A stretch of DNA of 64,000 bases, from contig JBDJPA010000012.1 of assembly GCA_039654915.1 (NCBI GenBank), forward strand, positions 1,302,001-1,366,000, written 5' to 3'. Both the position numbers and the translations under genes were made by a program. This DNA is from Aquilaria yunnanensis. Taxonomy: Eukaryota > Streptophyta > Magnoliopsida > Malvales > Thymelaeaceae. This document shows, piece by piece, positions 61,201 to 64,000 of the stretch; within the stretch, counting starts at the first letter, position 1; each line of letters begins with the position of its first letter. The notes under the pieces were generated by a model, which saw only the letters and a list, made by a program, of their open reading frames with translations, did no database searches and was not told the DNA's origin.

Positions 61201-62074
61201 TAATTTGACATGGCCCAAATCATACCCCAATCAGCCTAAACGCAATCATTGGCTACAAAGGGAAATAAACCTTCGGAATAAGGCAAGATTTCATGCAAGG
61301 CTGACAACTCATTCGCTCATATCATAGAAGTCAGATAAATGATTAATTAATCTCTGCAATTTATATGCTTCATTGAGATTGTAATTTTTTTTTAATCGGC
61401 AAAAGCAAATAATTTTATTACTGAGAAACCATTAAGAAGCTGAATATGTACAAGGAGTGATTGAGATTGTAATTTCAATAAAAGGAAGCTTTGTCATGCC
61501 ATACATACATACATACATACATATATATCCAAATCCAAACACACACACAAAAATGTTATCCTTCCTTTGAACCTTTCAAATGCATAATCAAACATGTTGA
61601 AGCACGGGCACAATCACCGGACAGGAAAAAAAAAAAGACCAAAAAGAAGGAGAAAAACAATCTAGAGAGAGAGAGAAAGAGCGAGAGAAATTAAGAGAGA
61701 GAGAGAAGAAATTACGGAGCGAGTCTTGCTACTCAGAGCCCCATTGATGAAAACGGCGCTGGCGATTGAGAGAAGATGACCGCATCCAATTGCACGAAAT
61801 CCTGTTAATTTCCAACAAAATAATAAGGAAAAGGCTTGAAATTAACAAAAAACAAAGCCCCAAAAAAATATTAATTTATATGCGTTAATATGTTGTACGT
61901 ACCTTCATAAGTCTCCCAAGGATAGATGAAGCCGTCGTGATTTCGATCAAAGAACGCCACATGTTTCTGCAGAACATTTTCATCGGTAACAAACAGATTT
62001 TCTCGGTCATGTTTTTCATAAATATTTTCAGGATTTTTTTGGGTATTTTCTGGTTGTGTGGTGGAACCAGCCAT
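58254..62074 (-). CDS. Caleosin / probable peroxygenase, PXG4-like (5 exons)
   Basis: Minus-strand exons 62074-61903, 61801-61716, 58959-58865, 58638-58513 and 58404-58254 give 209 residues with consistent phases. The EF-hand [12 protein letters not shown] (residues 43-54) binds calcium. H38 just before it and a histidine in [12 protein letters not shown] (about 102-106) are the likely haem ligands. A moderately hydrophobic segment ([16 protein letters not shown]) and a proline-containing stretch ([10 protein letters not shown]) are the membrane hairpin region. The end [12 protein letters not shown] is typical. The length and order match Arabidopsis PXG4-type caleosins (about 195 residues), which oxygenate unsaturated fatty acids using hydroperoxides at lipid droplets or ER. 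An in-frame ATG at 62128 would add 18 residues; the shorter start is preferred. Intron 2 is 2,756 bp long and holds a MULE-like element. Confidence 0.93.
59170..60660. mobile_element. MULE-like element with long inverted repeats carrying a gene fragment (Pack-MULE candidate)
   Basis: The sequence at about 59,185-59,400 is inverted at about 60,450-60,650. Matching blocks in order are TATGACAA.., TA..AAGTA, ACTGAAATT.ATA.AAAGTA, and TTATTTTAAAA. Similarity is roughly two-thirds over 200 bp, so it is old. Between the repeats is a GC-rich core (59,430-60,400) containing a WD40 gene fragment. Long inverted ends around captured exon sequence describe a Pack-MULE. I could not find a 9-bp target duplication, so the exact ends are open. 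It lies inside intron 2 of the caleosin gene. Confidence 0.5.
59736..60190 (+). pseudogene. Captured WDR5-like WD40 gene fragment
   Basis: A first piece near 59,746-59,790 reads [12 protein letters not shown] before a stop. The main open frame (59814-60269) reads [19 protein letters not shown], then [20 protein letters not shown], then [19 protein letters not shown]. These correspond to the first two WD repeats of plant WDR5a/b (VKFSSDGRLLAS.SADKT, EFTGHENGISDVAFSSDARF, IVSASDDKTLRLWDVATGS), the histone H3K4 methylation COMPASS subunit. About 100 bp of unrelated sequence is inserted between the pieces, and similarity stops abruptly after the second repeat, followed by a Pro-rich tail. It is truncated and lacks the other repeats, so a WDR5 function is excluded. 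Confidence 0.7.
61040..61075. repeat. (AAT)n microsatellite in caleosin intron 2
   Basis: About nine AAT/ATA units at 61,048-61,073 inside the long second intron. A short (CATA)n run follows at 61,500-61,522. Confidence 0.85.
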
Positions 62075-64000
62075 GGCTGTGAATGGAAGGAAGGAAAGGG
62101 GAAAGCTTGGAACCTGCTCAGCAAACAATGACCAACTGCAGAAAAAGGCAACAGATAGAGCTACCGTGGGCGCCGCTCACGTAATCTAATGATTCTTCAA
62201 TGCGCTTCTTGGCGGGTGGGACGGAATTGGGTGCGCAGGCCTAGATGTAAATGGGCTGGGCTATTGTCAGACAGCTCGGCTTGAACCCTTTTGGGTTGAG
62301 TCTTTTCAAGCTCGGGCATGAACTCAAGTCAACAATATTTTCAAGTCCAGTTTTGAGCTAGCTAGGTGAGTTTGAGCTCCAGTCTTATCAAGTCAGCAAT
62401 TGTGGTGAGTGGTGACAAGGGTTAATTACTTTCATCCTCTCTAAAGTTAGGTCGTGATTTCACATAGGTCCCTGAGGTTTAAAAACTTTCGCTTAGCCTC
62501 CTGGTTGGAAGGGAGTGTAGTGGTATTCGTTTGGTTGGTTCAGTTCCAAACCGATCCGAATAGAACAATCTAATTTGTTTTTTGTTTTTATAAATTTGAT
62601 CCAAATCATCCGAAGTAAATACTAAAACCAATCTGGATTATTTGAATTATAATTTGATTTTTTTGTTTTTATCCGAATCACCCCAATTATAATTCAGTTT
62701 ACAAATTTTTATAACTCTATTCTTTTTTGTTTGAACTAAACACATGGTAATTGACAAATTATAACTTGCAAAAATATAATAAAAATTGATAATATTCCAT
62801 TTTATACCTAAAGTTAATGGTTGATTCATAACATATAATTTAAAATTGAACAAAAATAATCTTATTTATGTAGAGTTGACCGGTATGATTACAAAATACA
62901 TATTACATTTCAGTTTATTCAATTTTAAGCTTAAGAAGCAATAACTGATCTGATAACCAAATAAAAGATTCAGTTTTGATCTAATCTGAATCAAATAATT
63001 AAATAATTGAACTATTTTATCCAATTCAAATAATTCACCTAGCTTATTCAATTTTATCTAAATAATGAACATCCAATAAGTGTCATTATATATAGTATTA
63101 ACCAAAATGTGCCCTCTAGATTTACATGATACCTACAGTCAGACACCTAAGATTTTAAAAGTAAAAATTTTCCGCACACATTTTCATCACACCTTTATAA
63201 AGCAACAGACAAGGAACGTACACGTCCATTAATATTGGAAAATGCTTCAAACGGATGCATACTGCCAATCTGCCATTTGATGTTATCTTGCCACATCATA
63301 ACGCCCAAGTAGCGCTCTGCTGCAGGCAATTTAATAGCCACGTTTAAATCGGCTATGCATCACATAAAACTTTCACATCTAATATATATTATAAAAATAT
63401 CATACATTTTAAAATAATAATATCTTTTCACTTAAGTGATATAAAGGTGACACGTGAGAATATTGTTATTTAAGGTAAGGATTTAGAAAATTTTAATACT
63501 TGAGTTTCAAAATTACCCTTAATTGTATTACCTCAATTTTGACCATTTTAATTTACAAGATTTGACCTATTTGAATTAGTTCCTTCCACTTATTAGTTTT
63601 CATATTGTAATTATCTCTTAATTGACGTCCTTTTGAATTTCAAACTATCTAGTCAACCTTGTCAGACAAGTATATAAAAAATAAAATGTTCCAATTAAAA
63701 TCTAAATTTACATTTTTTTAAAAATTTTAAAACGTTTAGTGTCAACAGTATTTTAATTTCCTTAATTGCCCATTTTGATTTGAAATTGGGCAAACGTCCC
63801 ACAACTTCCTTTCCCTTAGTCATCATTTTTTGATCTTCTTCTCTGAATCTTTTTCTTTGTTTTCTCTTTTCAGTAAGTCGGAAAGGATAAACACCTCATG
63901 CTTTGAAAATAACCTCACATTTCTCACATTTTTTAATCAATTATGAATGGTTTCCATGACTGCAAAAGACGACACTTGGAGGGAAATGGAGCTTCAAAGG
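62075..64000. other. Caleosin upstream region and AT-rich intergenic DNA
   Basis: The caleosin promoter and 5' leader lie just above 62074. Near 62,241 the phrase TAGATGTAAATGGGCTGGGC resembles a hAT-type terminus but no partner was found. From about 62,525 to 63,060 a repetitive low-complexity stretch rich in AATTCAAATAATT-like words resembles a decayed MITE. No gene is visible to the end of the window. Confidence 0.45.

Noticed and set aside
1..64000. CRISPR arrays, operons or bacterial-type systems
   Set aside because: All genes are spliced plant nuclear genes; no regularly spaced repeats with unique spacers were seen.

Overview
The window is nuclear DNA of a flowering plant, probably a eudicot. 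The genes have many short GT-AG introns, and the flanks are AT-rich and full of plant-type transposons (Ty3/gypsy Tat-like, copia-like solo LTRs, a TRIM, CACTA, hAT, MULE). The plant-specific families present (TIFY/JAZ, caleosin/peroxygenase, GPI-anchored GH17 callase) agree. The species cannot be named from the sequence.

Layout. Positions 1-20,200 hold no host gene I can support. They hold a CACTA element (1156-2544), two inverted copies of one hAT family (3866-5671), an old Tat-like Ty3/gypsy element on the minus strand (6893-17104) with an antisense ORF on the plus strand, and a candidate solo LTR (19100-20049). Then come six genes: an LC8 dynein light chain (+, 20507-22227); a GPI-anchored beta-1,3-glucanase with an X8 domain (-, 22796-26015), convergent with the first; MED23, a 21-exon Mediator subunit (+, 31824-46094); a secreted family 1 beta-glucosidase (-, 49042-52018); a JAZ3/TIFY6B-like jasmonate repressor (-, 52992-55367); and a PXG4-like caleosin/peroxygenase (-, 58254-62074). 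All six could be assembled exon by exon with consistent phases and no internal stop, so they look functional. They are not a functional cluster: gene regulation (MED23, JAZ), cell wall or glycoside metabolism (GH17, GH1), oxylipins (caleosin) and transport (DLC) are mixed, as is usual in plants.

Most interesting points. (1) A MULE-like element inside caleosin intron 2 carries an intronless fragment of a WDR5-type WD40 gene, in the manner of a Pack-MULE. (2) A 199-bp TRIM retrotransposon with a perfect 5-bp target duplication sits in MED23 intron 16. (3) MED23 intron 5 appears to use a GC donor. (4) The Tat-like element keeps an antisense ORF and a primer site that has decayed at CpG positions. 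(5) The JAZ gene keeps the intron that splits its Jas motif; retention would remove the PY end. (6) A MULE-type MITE with an 8-9 bp target duplication lies about 200 bp upstream of the JAZ start codon. Exon boundaries were placed by hand from splice signals and remembered family sequences; no database search or transcript data were available.
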